Positions 16,581 through 25,748 of a stretch of 64,000 bases of DNA are shown here, one piece after another. Numbering within the stretch: position 1 is the first letter of the stretch; each line of letters opens with the position of its first letter. The notes under the pieces were generated by a model. That model was given only the letters and a program-made list of their open reading frames with translations, did not search any database and was not told where the DNA came from. The stretch comes from Carbonatibacter sp965199245. GTDB taxonomy: Bacteria > Pseudomonadota > Alphaproteobacteria > Kiloniellales > Kiloniellaceae. The position numbers were made by a program, and so were the translations under genes. The stretch covers positions 124,001-188,000 of the forward strand of contig CBDAQP010000003.1 in NCBI GenBank assembly GCA_965199245.1, in the 5' to 3' direction.

Positions 16581-17681
16581 ATGCGCCCCCTCCTGAACCG
16601 CCGTCAACTTTTAGCGGCTTTTGGGTTTTTACCCTTCACAGCCCATGCAATGCAGGAACAAACTGCCCGCTTTTTGTCTTCTGCCCTGCGGCGCGATGGT
16701 TTGAATGTTGCCATCCTGTACGACACCCGGCGCGGTGCCCTGTTTGAAACACCACTCCCGGGGCGTGGGCATGGCCCCTGCTTATCATCTGACAAAAAAA
16801 TCGCGGTGATGCCCGCACGTCGTCCCGGACGGTGGGCCATGGTCATTGACATGACGACAGGTAAAACTATCACCCGCCTCTCCAGCCCCAAAGGCCGCCA
16901 TTTTTATGGACACGCTGTGTTCAGTCCGGATGATCGCCTCCTCCTGACAACGGAAAATGATTATGACCACGCCGACGGGATGATTGGGGTTTGGGATACC
17001 AAAAGCTGGCAAAGGCTCGACGAGTGGCCCAGCGGCGGTATCGGTCCACACGAATTGGCTTTATGCGACCCAGTGGTTGTCGTCGCCAATGGGGGTCTCC
17101 TGACTCACCCGGAAACCGGGCGGGACAAACGCAACCTCGCGACGATGCGCCCGAATCTGTGCTATATATCACTGAAGAGTGGCAAAATTTTGCAACAGGT
17201 CGAACCGCCTGCGAAATGGTTTCAATGTTCCCTGCGCCATCTTGATGTCACCCGGGATGAAACCGGACAGATATTCACCCTCGTCGGGGCGCAATACCAG
17301 GGGCCAAAACATGAAACCGCCCCGCTGGTTGCCCTTCATTCCTTTGGCGCGCCACTTGATTTTGTTGCCCTTCCGCCCGAACTCCTCAGACGCCTGCACC
17401 ACTACTGCGGCTCTGTCCGCTTTATCCGAAATGGGCGGGCCTTTGCCATAACCAGCCCACGCGGCAACAGCGTTCTTTTTGGCTCTGGCACAGAAGGCAC
17501 AGAATGGGACAGTATGACGGCACAGGATGCCTGCGGTCTCGGTGGGTCAGGCAACAGCGTTGTCCTGACCACAGGCACAGGCGATATTTTATCTGGCAAC
17601 ACAGAAAACGGTCTTGAACCCTGGTCGCTCAGGAAAAACCGCACCCGCTTTCAATGGGACAATCACCTCATCCAGGTTTAA
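16581..17681 (+). CDS. DUF1513 beta-propeller-like protein of the imelysin cluster
   Basis: A 366-residue DUF1513 protein. The N-terminus NRRQLLAAFGFLPFTAHA has a twin arginine followed by a hydrophobic stretch, so Tat export is plausible. Repeated strand-turn blocks such as RHFYGHAVFSPDDRLLLTTENDYDHADGMIGVWDT, GIGPHELAL and GSVRFIRNGRAFAITSPRGN indicate a seven-bladed propeller of the lactonase/YVTN type. DUF1513 genes are regularly found beside imelysin and DUF1111 genes, but their role is unknown. It starts two bases after the previous stop. It ends five bases from the convergent LysR gene. Confidence 0.85.
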   Translation: MRPLLNRRQLLAAFGFLPFTAHAMQEQTARFLSSALRRDGLNVAILYDTRRGALFETPLPGRGHGPCLSSDKKIAVMPARRPGRWAMVIDMTTGKTITRLSSPKGRHFYGHAVFSPDDRLLLTTENDYDHADGMIGVWDTKSWQRLDEWPSGGIGPHELALCDPVVVVANGGLLTHPETGRDKRNLATMRPNLCYISLKSGKILQQVEPPAKWFQCSLRHLDVTRDETGQIFTLVGAQYQGPKHETAPLVALHSFGAPLDFVALPPELLRRLHHYCGSVRFIRNGRAFAITSPRGNSVLFGSGTEGTEWDSMTAQDACGLGGSGNSVVLTTGTGDILSGNTENGLEPWSLRKNRTRFQWDNHLIQV

Positions 17682-17686
17682 CCCTG

Positions 17687-18592
17687 TCACACCCCATCCC
17701 CGCCCTTTACTTGAGCAGCTATTTTAGTGAAAACTTCGATAAACTCCTTTCCCCCTGCGGACATATACTGTCCCCGGTCGGCAATCGCGAGGTAAAAGGG
17801 CAGGACGGGCTGAAACGGACGCGTGGTCAGCCCCCTCATTTCAGCATCCAAGATGGTAAAACCGTCTAACAGGCTTACCCCAACTTTATGGCGCACAAGA
17901 TCACGCAATAACGCACTCTGGCTGGCTTCGACCACAATATCAGGGGGAGGATCAAGGACACTCAGCATTTGCCAGAGCCGATCAGAATAATCAATTGTGT
18001 TATGGTAAATCACCATTCTTTCACAACACAGGTCTTGTAGCGTGATGAGGTGTTTTTTGCACAGATGGTGATCGGGCGGCATGACGCACAGCGTGGGTGC
18101 AGAGGCAATAATCCGGAAACCGACTGGTGCACTTGTCGTCGTCGAATAAAGTAGCCCGATATCAACGCGTCCTGCGTCCAGTTCCGAGAGGATCAACTCA
18201 CGACGCCAGCTTTCGACTTCCAATGTAATCTCTGGCCAAAGTTCGCGAAAGGCAACAATCGCACGCGGCAGGAGACCCGCCACGATTGCCGGGATGCAGG
18301 CAAGGCGAATGCCTTGCGAACGCCCGCGCCTGATTTCCACGGCCCGTTGTTGTGCTTCCTCCAGCTCGCGTTCAACGCGTAATGCAGGCTCGAGGAGCGA
18401 CTGTCCCTTTGATGTCGGAATCAAGCCCCGTCCCTGCGGTTCAAAGAGGCGAAAACCGACAAATTCTTCCAACCGCTTGAGAGCCTTACTGATACTAGGC
18501 TGTGATGTGTTCAACTGTTCCGCCGCACGCGTGACAGACCCGCACCGCATAACAGCAACAAAAACGCGCAAAAGACGGGGGTCAAGATTCAT
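17687..18592 (-). CDS. LysR-family transcriptional regulator
   Basis: A 301-residue LysR-type regulator. The N-terminal helix-turn-helix covers about residues 1-60 (LLRVFVAVMRCGSVTRAAEQL, SQPSISKALKRLE), followed by the linker helix and a type 2 periplasmic-binding-like effector domain. The ATG at 18592 is preferred over an upstream in-frame start because AGGAGG sits seven bases before it. The gene is divergent from the peptide ABC transporter and gamma-glutamyltransferase operon, which it most likely controls, with a peptide or amino acid as effector. That assignment is inference from position. Confidence 0.9.
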   Translation of the reverse strand: MNLDPRLLRVFVAVMRCGSVTRAAEQLNTSQPSISKALKRLEEFVGFRLFEPQGRGLIPTSKGQSLLEPALRVERELEEAQQRAVEIRRGRSQGIRLACIPAIVAGLLPRAIVAFRELWPEITLEVESWRRELILSELDAGRVDIGLLYSTTTSAPVGFRIIASAPTLCVMPPDHHLCKKHLITLQDLCCERMVIYHNTIDYSDRLWQMLSVLDPPPDIVVEASQSALLRDLVRHKVGVSLLDGFTILDAEMRGLTTRPFQPVLPFYLAIADRGQYMSAGGKEFIEVFTKIAAQVKGGDGV

Positions 18593-18608
18593 TCCAGCCT
18601 CCTGTGAG

Positions 18609-18637
18609 AACTCATTCATTCTAAATGTGAATGAGTT
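18609..18637. promoter_or_regulatory. Perfect inverted repeat in the LysR/ABC intergenic region (candidate operator)
   Basis: AACTCATTCA (18609-18618) and TGAATGAGTT (18628-18637) are exact reverse complements with a nine-base spacer, located 17-45 bases upstream of the LysR ATG. A palindrome at this place is what an autoregulated LysR system would show, although the inner spacing differs from the common T-N11-A box. The remaining divergent region to 18809 shows no other clear motif. Confidence 0.55.
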
Positions 18638-18809
18638 TTTAGATTTATGCAAGAATTAGAATTAGTCCTGAAACGATAATTGGCTTACACACTGAGAATG
18701 TCCTCGACAACATAGCAAACAGGACAAATAACGCCCCTGACTCTTTACGCTGTTGTCTGGTTTGTCGTCAGAAGAACCATAAGGGGCATATCAGGGAAGG
18801 ATGAAAAGA

Positions 18810-20387
18810 ATGCGTGTCACATTTTTCGTGCGTCGCATGGTTGCGGGGACTCTCGCGCTTTGGGTGACTATGTCAGGGGCAAGTTTGGCTGAAACAGCCA
18901 CGATTGGTCTGTCCACTGCGCCATCGACGCTAGATCCACAGTTGAGTTTGTTGACATCGGATGTCGGGATCTATCGCCATATCTATGGTTCACTGGTTCG
19001 AGTGGACAATGACAACCAGATTGTTCTGGATCTGGCGAGTGCCTATCGCCCAATTGATAACACCACATGGGAGTTCAAGCTCCGCAAAGAAGTCAAGTTC
19101 CACGATGGAAGCAACTTTGACGCCGATGACGTCGTCTTCACACTGGCCCGTCTGGGGACAGTTCCCGGGCATGACGGATTAGCCGCAGAGTATGTTCGTC
19201 CTATCACGCACACGAAGATTGTCGATACGCACACCCTTCGTTTCAAGACCGCGCAGGCCACACCTGATCTGCCCCGAAGGCTGGCACAGATTTCAATCAT
19301 TTCAAATGAACTGCCCGATGATGTGACCTCGGCACAGTTTAATGCAGGTCTAGCGGCAATTGGAACCGGGCCGTTCAAGTACGTCGATTGGCAGCGTGGA
19401 AATCAGCTTGTTCTGGATCGCTATGACGGTTATTGGGGTGCGCCTGCTGATTTTGAGCGTGTTGTCCTGCGCACAATGACTAATCCGGCGGCACGCGTTG
19501 CTGCCTTGCAAGCGGGGGATGTCGATATGATTGACAGGGTTCCACCGCTGGATGCTCGCCGTTTGATGGCCCGTGATGATGTGCGTCTCGCTATGACTGG
19601 ATCGGGCCGGACGCATTTTCTCCAGTTTGATACGACCTCTGACGTGCCGCCGCTGACTACTGATGCAGAGGGCAATCCCTTGAATACAAATCCTTACGCC
19701 AATATTCGTGTGCGAACGGCTTTGAGCCTCGCGATCAACCGCGATTTGATCGTCGCGCGGATCATGGATGGCTTTGCCGAAGTCATCAGCCAGGGCGTTC
19801 CAAAGGGGTTTGAAGGCTATGCGCCACAGATCACCCTGCCCCTTTACGATGTCACCCGCGCCAAAGCCCTATTGGCAGAGGCCGGATTCCCCGACGGCTT
19901 TAGCCTAACGCTGGGGTGCCCGAATGACCGCTATGTGAACGATGCGGCCCTATGTCAGGCTGTCGGTCAGATGTGGAGCAGGATTGGCATCAATGTAACG
20001 GTCGAAACCTTTCCCAAGTCTGTCTATTTTAAGAAAATGCTGGCGGGTGAATTTCCTGCACACCTCTTGGGGTGGGGCAATACAACAGGATCTTCCACTT
20101 CTTTTCTCAAGTCTGTCATCGGGACTCCTGACAAAATAGCAGGACGTGGCAGTTATAATCGCTCCTATTCCAATCCAGAACTCGACGCGCAAATTGACAA
20201 AGCGGCCTCGACCGTCGATCAGGTCGCCCGCGTCAAGCTCCTCCAGGGAATAATGGCAACGACCGTGGCGCAACAGGCCTTTTTGCCGCTCCACGTCAAC
20301 AAGGTCATTGTCGCCACACGCAAGGGACTAACCTACAAACCACAGGTCGATGAAAACACAAATGCGATGAACCTGCGCAGAGAATAA
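18810..20387 (+). CDS. Periplasmic solute-binding protein of a peptide ABC transporter (family 5)
   Basis: A DppA/OppA-type binding protein with a signal peptide ending SGASLAETA. It has the SBP5 features TIGLSTAPSTLDPQ, WEFKLRKEVKFHDGSNFDADDVVFTL, and a C-terminal lobe with VRTALSLAINRDLI and a KALLAEAGFPDGF repeat. Of two in-frame ATGs, the one at 18810 is preferred because the AGGGAAGG ribosome site ends at 18800 and would abut the other at 18801. It delivers short peptides or related compounds to the two permeases and dual ATPase that follow. The gene opens an operon divergent from the LysR gene. Confidence 0.9.
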   Translation: MRVTFFVRRMVAGTLALWVTMSGASLAETATIGLSTAPSTLDPQLSLLTSDVGIYRHIYGSLVRVDNDNQIVLDLASAYRPIDNTTWEFKLRKEVKFHDGSNFDADDVVFTLARLGTVPGHDGLAAEYVRPITHTKIVDTHTLRFKTAQATPDLPRRLAQISIISNELPDDVTSAQFNAGLAAIGTGPFKYVDWQRGNQLVLDRYDGYWGAPADFERVVLRTMTNPAARVAALQAGDVDMIDRVPPLDARRLMARDDVRLAMTGSGRTHFLQFDTTSDVPPLTTDAEGNPLNTNPYANIRVRTALSLAINRDLIVARIMDGFAEVISQGVPKGFEGYAPQITLPLYDVTRAKALLAEAGFPDGFSLTLGCPNDRYVNDAALCQAVGQMWSRIGINVTVETFPKSVYFKKMLAGEFPAHLLGWGNTTGSSTSFLKSVIGTPDKIAGRGSYNRSYSNPELDAQIDKAASTVDQVARVKLLQGIMATTVAQQAFLPLHVNKVIVATRKGLTYKPQVDENTNAMNLRRE

Positions 20388-20480
20388 TGGTTTTTTTCGG
20401 GGCCCGGTTGCGCCCCAATGACAAACTGCAAACCGGGCATCCTGCGTTGCTGATAATACAAACTGGAGTGGTTTTGATTC

Positions 20481-21446
20481 ATGGCTATCTTTTTATTGCG
20501 CCGTTTTTTTCAGGCTGTGCTTGTGGTTCTCGTGGCATCTGTGCTGATTTTTATCGGCGTTTATGCCATAGGCGATCCCATAGCCCTCTTGGTTCCCCCT
20601 GATGCCACAACCCAAACGAGAGAAGCCGTGGCGCAGGCAATGGGGCTGGATCAACCGATTCATGTGCAGTACCTGACTTTTTTAACGAATGCCATTCAGG
20701 GTGATCTCGGCGTCTCCTTTGTCTTTCGTGAAAGTACGCTAACGGTTATTCTGGAACGTCTGCCCGCGACACTGGAACTGGCCTCTGTTGCGATGTTGCT
20801 GGCCTGCCTGATTGGTATTCCACTCGGTGCGATTGCGGGCATGACACCCGGTGGGCGGGCAGATCGTACGCTTTTGATCGGTTCGGTTCTGGGCTTGAGC
20901 CTGCCGACTTTTTGGATTGGTATTCTTTTAATCCTGTTTTTTTCTGTCGAATTGGGCTTTTTGCCTGCTTCGGGGCGGGGGGAGACTGTCACGGTCTTTG
21001 GCGTTGCCCTGTCCTTTCTAACGCTAGATGGCTTGCGTCATCTAGTTTTGCCTGCCGTGAGCCTATCACTCTTACCAATGGCTATTTTGGGTCGATTGAC
21101 CCGCGCTGGTGTGATTGAGGCCCTCAACCTCGATTTCGCCCGCTTTGCCCGCGCACAGGGCAATTCGCGTAACCAAATCGTTTCGCGTTATGTCCTGCGC
21201 TACATCTCAATCCCGCTGGTTACGGTTTTTGGTATCTATTTCGGGACACTGATTGCCTTTACAGTAGTGACCGAATCGGTCTTCTCATGGCCCGGGATGG
21301 GCAAATTGATTATCGAGTCAATCGGTCAACTGGATCGCCCGATTGTCATTGCTTACATGATGCTATCGATTGTTTTGTTTATGGGTCTCAATCTTATAGT
21401 TGACATTCTTTATGTCTTGCTCGATCCGCGCGTGAGATTAAAATGA
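20481..21446 (+). CDS. Peptide ABC transporter permease (DppB type)
   Basis: A 321-residue inner membrane permease with about six transmembrane helices. The N-terminal FLLRRFFQAVLVVLVASVLIF helix and the GDPIALLVPPDAT extracytoplasmic loop are typical of DppB/OppB. The cytoplasmic coupling loop has the EAA-like pattern EALNLDFARFARAQGNSRNQIV. It begins 93 bases after the binding protein gene, and GGAG lies a few bases upstream of the ATG. Its TGA overlaps the ATG of the second permease as ATGA. The gap before it contains a GC-rich GGGGC/GCGCCCC hairpin that may tune expression after the binding protein. Confidence 0.9.
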   Translation: MAIFLLRRFFQAVLVVLVASVLIFIGVYAIGDPIALLVPPDATTQTREAVAQAMGLDQPIHVQYLTFLTNAIQGDLGVSFVFRESTLTVILERLPATLELASVAMLLACLIGIPLGAIAGMTPGGRADRTLLIGSVLGLSLPTFWIGILLILFFSVELGFLPASGRGETVTVFGVALSFLTLDGLRHLVLPAVSLSLLPMAILGRLTRAGVIEALNLDFARFARAQGNSRNQIVSRYVLRYISIPLVTVFGIYFGTLIAFTVVTESVFSWPGMGKLIIESIGQLDRPIVIAYMMLSIVLFMGLNLIVDILYVLLDPRVRLK

Positions 21447-22342
21447 TGTCGAAAAATTCTTTCTCGTCTTGTCGTCAGATGACGGGGTTTTATCGCGTCC
21501 TATTCGCGGCACCTACGATGGTTCTTCTGGCCTTATTTTTGTTCCTCCTGACCACAATTTTTGCACTGATTGGGCCAGAACTGGTTCAACAAAACCCCTA
21601 CGACCTTGCGGCGATCAACCTTTTAGATAGCCGTTTGCCCCCGGGTGCGGAAGGCAGTGAAGGTGCGTTTTATTGGCTGGGTACTGACGGGCAAGGCCGC
21701 GATATGACCAGTGCTATTCTCTATGGTTTACGCACCAGCCTTATGATTGGCTTGATCGCCAGCTTGAGTGCACTATTTTTGGGTACAGCCCTCGGACTCC
21801 TTGCGGGGTACAGGGGAGGTTGGGTTGATGCACTGATCATGCGTCTTGTCGATTTACAGCTTTCAGTGCCTGCAATTTTGATTGCCATTGTCTTGCTGGC
21901 CGTGCTGGGGCGCGGGGTTGGCAATATTATTCTGGCACTGGTCACAGTTCAATGGGTTTATTTCGCCCGCACGGTTCGCAGTTCCTGTCTGATCGAACGG
22001 GACAAGGAATATGTACACGCGGGGCATTTAATGGGGTTTTCGCACCTGCGTATTCTTTTGCGCCACATCCTCCCCAACTGTCTGGCCCCCCTCACTGTCA
22101 TTATGACAGTTGAATTTGCCCATGCCATCGCGCTTGAGGCCACGCTGTCCTTTCTGGGGGCAGGACTGCCAATCACAGAACCATCACTGGGCTATTTGAT
22201 CTCAGCCGGGTTTAGCCATTTGCTGAACGGTGAATACTGGATTTCAATCTTTCCGGGGTTGGCTCTGCTTATCACGGTACTCAGCCTAAATGTAATCGCC
22301 GATTATATGCGCGATACCAATGATCCGAGGTTACGGCGATGA
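21443..22342 (+). CDS. Peptide ABC transporter permease (DppC type)
   Basis: A 299-residue second permease of the peptide transporter, with about six membrane helices. It has the OppC/DppC pattern FYWLGTDGQGRDMTSAILYG near the N-terminal periplasmic loop and the coupling helix LIERDKEYVHAGHLMGFSH. LEATLSFLGAGLP and a C-terminal NVIADYMRDTNDPRLRR are also typical. It overlaps the upstream permease by ATGA (21443-21446) and the downstream ATPase gene by another ATGA (22339-22342). This strongly supports one polycistronic unit. Confidence 0.92.
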   Translation: MMSKNSFSSCRQMTGFYRVLFAAPTMVLLALFLFLLTTIFALIGPELVQQNPYDLAAINLLDSRLPPGAEGSEGAFYWLGTDGQGRDMTSAILYGLRTSLMIGLIASLSALFLGTALGLLAGYRGGWVDALIMRLVDLQLSVPAILIAIVLLAVLGRGVGNIILALVTVQWVYFARTVRSSCLIERDKEYVHAGHLMGFSHLRILLRHILPNCLAPLTVIMTVEFAHAIALEATLSFLGAGLPITEPSLGYLISAGFSHLLNGEYWISIFPGLALLITVLSLNVIADYMRDTNDPRLRR

Positions 22343-24060
22343 ACAGGGAAAAATTTAAGGAAATGTCCATAGACTCTCCTGTTGTTTCGATTGAAAATCT
22401 AACGGTCGAGTACAAACTATCTCATGGCACTTTTACAGCAGTTGACGGTGTCTCTCTGGCGGTCAAACCTGGTGAAATTCTAGGACTTGTTGGGGAATCA
22501 GGCGCGGGTAAATCAACAGTCGGAAGTGCTGTGGCCCGGTTAATTGACTTTCCAGGAGAAATTACACAGGGGCGCGTTCTCTTACGCGAAATCGGAGACC
22601 TCAGCACACTGGATGAACAACAGCTCTGTGCAATTCGCGGACGTCATATCGGCATGATTTTTCAGGATTCGCTCAGTGCCCTCTTTCCGATCAAAACCAT
22701 CGGGGCGCAACTGTTACGGGCCATCCGACTCAGTACCGGAATGACTGGCCACGCCGCGCAGATGCGCGCTCGGGATCTACTCGAAGAAGTCGGTATCCCC
22801 GATCCAGACTCGCGGTTATGTCAGTATCCTCATCAATTTTCCGGCGGGATGCGCCAACGTATCGTTATTGCCATTGCCCTCGCAGGCAATCCACAGCTTT
22901 TGATTGCGGATGAACCAACGACCGCGCTGGACGTATCTATCCAATCAGAAATTCTCGCTTTGCTGAAACGGCTTGCTGTTGACCATGATGCAGGCATAAT
23001 TTTAGTCACGCACGACATGGCTGTGATTGAAGAAGTTACCGACTCTGTTGCGGTCATGCGTCATGGTCGCCTGATCGAAAAAGGGGCTACGCGTGATGTT
23101 CTCACCACTCCTGCCAAGGATTATACCAAAGCCCTGATTCGTGCTGTGCCTCGTATTGATCGGCGGGTCGTACGCTTTGTGACAGTAGAGGACACCCCGT
23201 CTGAGGTGCTAGAGTGTAAAAAGCGGCCCTTGATGGCTATACAGGGTGAGCCAGCTATTGATGTCCGCAAGGTTTCAATCCGCTTTACAACAAAAAAGGC
23301 CCTTTTGCCGCGTAACCGTCGTCAAATTTGCGCAGCAGACGAGGTTTCACTCACCGTTCCAGCAGGCTGTTCCCTTGGCATTGTCGGTGAAAGTGGTAGT
23401 GGAAAATCGACTCTGGCCCGGGCGATTTGCGGCCTGCAACCCATTGATTCTGGACATATTCGCTTGATGGGGCATGATGTGCGCCTTCTGATCCGTGAAC
23501 CGATGCTCAAACGTGAGCGGATCAAGGTACAAATGATCTTTCAAGATCCCTTCGCGTCCCTAAACCCACGCCAACGCATTGGTTGGGCTTTGATTGAACC
23601 ACTGGTTGTCAACCGCATCGCCACCCGCGAAGATGCCCGGGCGATTGCTCTCACCACTCTGTTGCGCGTTGGTCTGAAGGAAGAGGACGCCGACAAGTTG
23701 CCGCATCAATTTTCCGGCGGTCAGCGTCAAAGGCTTTGCATTGCGCGCGCTCTAGTTCTCAGCCCAACCATTTTGATCTGTGACGAGCCGACCTCGGCAT
23801 TGGATGTGTCTGTGCAGGCAACCGTCTTGAACCTGCTCAAAGAACTACAGGAAGAACGCAATCTGACGCTGTTGTTCATCAGTCACGATCTGGCAGTGAT
23901 CCGCCAGGTCAGCGACAGGGTGGTTGTCATGCAAAAGGGGCGTGTTTGTGAAGAAGCCGCGACAGAAACCCTGTTCAATGATCCACAACATGATTACAGC
24001 CGCCACCTGTTGCAGATGATGCCAAAATTCACCTCTGGTGCGCGGTTACAAACCACTTAA
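22339..24060 (+). CDS. Fused dual ATP-binding protein of the peptide ABC transporter (DppD-DppF fusion)
   Basis: A 573-residue cytoplasmic protein with two complete ABC domains, equal to DppD and DppF in one chain. Domain 1 (about 15-260) has Walker A GESGAGKST and signature FSGGMRQR. Domain 2 (about 310-560) has Walker A GESGSGKST and signature FSGGQRQR. Each Walker B ends in DEPT. Both carry the oligopeptide-transporter type Q-loop MIFQDSLSALFP or MIFQDPFASLNPRQ. It energises import through the two upstream permeases. The gene overlaps the upstream permease by ATGA and is followed after 14 bases by the gamma-glutamyltransferase gene. Confidence 0.93.
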   Translation: MNREKFKEMSIDSPVVSIENLTVEYKLSHGTFTAVDGVSLAVKPGEILGLVGESGAGKSTVGSAVARLIDFPGEITQGRVLLREIGDLSTLDEQQLCAIRGRHIGMIFQDSLSALFPIKTIGAQLLRAIRLSTGMTGHAAQMRARDLLEEVGIPDPDSRLCQYPHQFSGGMRQRIVIAIALAGNPQLLIADEPTTALDVSIQSEILALLKRLAVDHDAGIILVTHDMAVIEEVTDSVAVMRHGRLIEKGATRDVLTTPAKDYTKALIRAVPRIDRRVVRFVTVEDTPSEVLECKKRPLMAIQGEPAIDVRKVSIRFTTKKALLPRNRRQICAADEVSLTVPAGCSLGIVGESGSGKSTLARAICGLQPIDSGHIRLMGHDVRLLIREPMLKRERIKVQMIFQDPFASLNPRQRIGWALIEPLVVNRIATREDARAIALTTLLRVGLKEEDADKLPHQFSGGQRQRLCIARALVLSPTILICDEPTSALDVSVQATVLNLLKELQEERNLTLLFISHDLAVIRQVSDRVVVMQKGRVCEEAATETLFNDPQHDYSRHLLQMMPKFTSGARLQTT

Positions 24061-24074
24061 AAGAAAGAGAAAAA

Positions 24075-25718
24075 ATGCCCAAACCTAACTGCCGCCTGCC
24101 CCGTTGGAATGCGATGATTGTTGCCCCACAGCCCGAGGCCGCACATGCCGGAGCAGCTGTGCTGGCGCGTGGGGGAAATGCCGTTGATGCGGCCCTGACC
24201 TGCGCGTTCGTGCAGGGGGTTGTTGATCCCTTGATGTGTGGCATCGGCGGATTTGGATTGATGAATGTTTATGACAGCGGGACGGGTCGTCAAACGATCT
24301 GGAGCGGTTTAGGGGGCTGTCCTAAAGCTACGACCGACACTATGTGGGAAAACCTCTATATTGGCGAAACCTCGGACGGGTTTGGATATATCACCCGTGA
24401 TTTCGTCAACGAAACGGGGGCAACGGCTGTCACCGCACCGCCAATTCTTGATCTCTTTCGCCAAGTTCACGAAACATATGGTCGCACCGATTGGGCTGAT
24501 CTGATTGCCCCTGCCGTTCGCATTGCCCGTGAGGGCTGGCTGGTGCGTCCACACAATACAATGGTTTTCAACCAGGACGAACGCCAATACGGTCGGATGA
24601 ACTATGGTGAAAAACTCTTGTTCAGTGCCGACGGTCGCCGAATTTACGGGGATGGAAATGGGGGATGTCAAAAAACGGGGGCGACAATCAAAAACACTGA
24701 TCTGGCCCAGACACTGGATCTGATTGGGCGTGAAGGGGCCGAGGTGTTTTTTAAGGGATCACTCGCCACAAATCTCATCGATTCACTCACCAGCGCAGGT
24801 GGAATTTTGAGTAAGGAAGACCTGTTTGATTGTCGGGCGAATTTGATGGAACCACTCGACATCACCTATCGCGGGCGACGTGTATCAACCGTACCTGCCC
24901 CCGGGGGGGGTGTTTACCTTGCACAGGCTCTAAAATTACTGGAACAGTTTGATTTATCCGGACTGGAACACAATAGCCCTGACTACATCCGTTTACTTGC
25001 CGAGGTGATGAAAACAGCCGTACGTGACCGCGACGAGTCAGTTGGAGACCCGCGCTTTGTTCATGTTCCAACTGAAAAATTATTATCGGAACCTTACCTG
25101 CGCGACTGCGCGGCCTTCATTCGTTGCGGTCAAACGGTCGATGCAGGGCGATCTGGTCATCTGGACTCCAAACATACAACCCATGTCTCCTGCGTGGATG
25201 CAGGAGGTATGGTTGTTTCCTTGACCCATACATTAGGCAACCCATCAGGTTTTATAGCACCAGGGACAGGGTTCATCATGAATGGTGCGATGAGTAACTT
25301 TGATCCACGTCCAGGGCGGGTGCAATCCATCGCGCCGGGAAAACAACGCACATCATCTATGTGTCCGTCTATTATCTTTGAAGGCAACAGGCCCGTCATG
25401 ACGCTGGGCGCACCCGGGGCATCCTGGATCGGCCCCGCTGTCTTCCAGGTGATTGCCAATACACTGGATTGGGGGATGAGTATTCAGGAAGCAATTCTCG
25501 CTCCACGTATGGTCGCGACTTCTAATATTATTGACATTTCTAACCGAATTGCGCCCCAGACCGAGGCCGCGCTGGTCGAAATGGGTTATCGTGTCCGCAG
25601 ATCAGCGTTGTCCTTTGCCTTTGCTGGTGTTCACGGATTGACGATATGGCCTGACGGGGTCGAGGGGGGAACCGACCCGCAACGTGATGGTGTGGCCGTT
25701 GGTGTGATCCAGGTTTGA
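24075..25718 (+). CDS. Gamma-glutamyltransferase family protein, probably cytoplasmic
   Basis: A 547-residue member of the Ntn-hydrolase gamma-glutamyltranspeptidase family. It matures by self-cleavage before the nucleophile threonine, here T368 in KHTTHVSCVD. Other motifs are GGNAVDAALTCAF near the N-terminus, DPLMCGIGGFGLM and the C-terminal NPSGFIAPGTGFIMNGAMSNF. No signal peptide is seen, unlike the periplasmic enzyme of E. coli, so it should act in the cytoplasm on imported substrates. It ends an operon with a peptide importer and probably hydrolyses a gamma-glutamyl peptide or a similar acyl amine. An eight-G run at 24903-24910 falls in conserved glycine codons. Confidence 0.88.
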   Translation: MPKPNCRLPRWNAMIVAPQPEAAHAGAAVLARGGNAVDAALTCAFVQGVVDPLMCGIGGFGLMNVYDSGTGRQTIWSGLGGCPKATTDTMWENLYIGETSDGFGYITRDFVNETGATAVTAPPILDLFRQVHETYGRTDWADLIAPAVRIAREGWLVRPHNTMVFNQDERQYGRMNYGEKLLFSADGRRIYGDGNGGCQKTGATIKNTDLAQTLDLIGREGAEVFFKGSLATNLIDSLTSAGGILSKEDLFDCRANLMEPLDITYRGRRVSTVPAPGGGVYLAQALKLLEQFDLSGLEHNSPDYIRLLAEVMKTAVRDRDESVGDPRFVHVPTEKLLSEPYLRDCAAFIRCGQTVDAGRSGHLDSKHTTHVSCVDAGGMVVSLTHTLGNPSGFIAPGTGFIMNGAMSNFDPRPGRVQSIAPGKQRTSSMCPSIIFEGNRPVMTLGAPGASWIGPAVFQVIANTLDWGMSIQEAILAPRMVATSNIIDISNRIAPQTEAALVEMGYRVRRSALSFAFAGVHGLTIWPDGVEGGTDPQRDGVAVGVIQV

Positions 25719-25748
25719 CCCCACAGCCTTTTTCTGGCACGATGGGTC

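Noticed and set aside
9433..24910. Runs of eight G or C (9433-9440, 24903-24910 and similar near 55569-55576) as phase-variation tracts.
   Set aside because: They encode conserved glycine or proline/glycine motifs of TolC, GGT and the LysM protein, are shorter than the C12 tract, and occur by chance in this codon usage.
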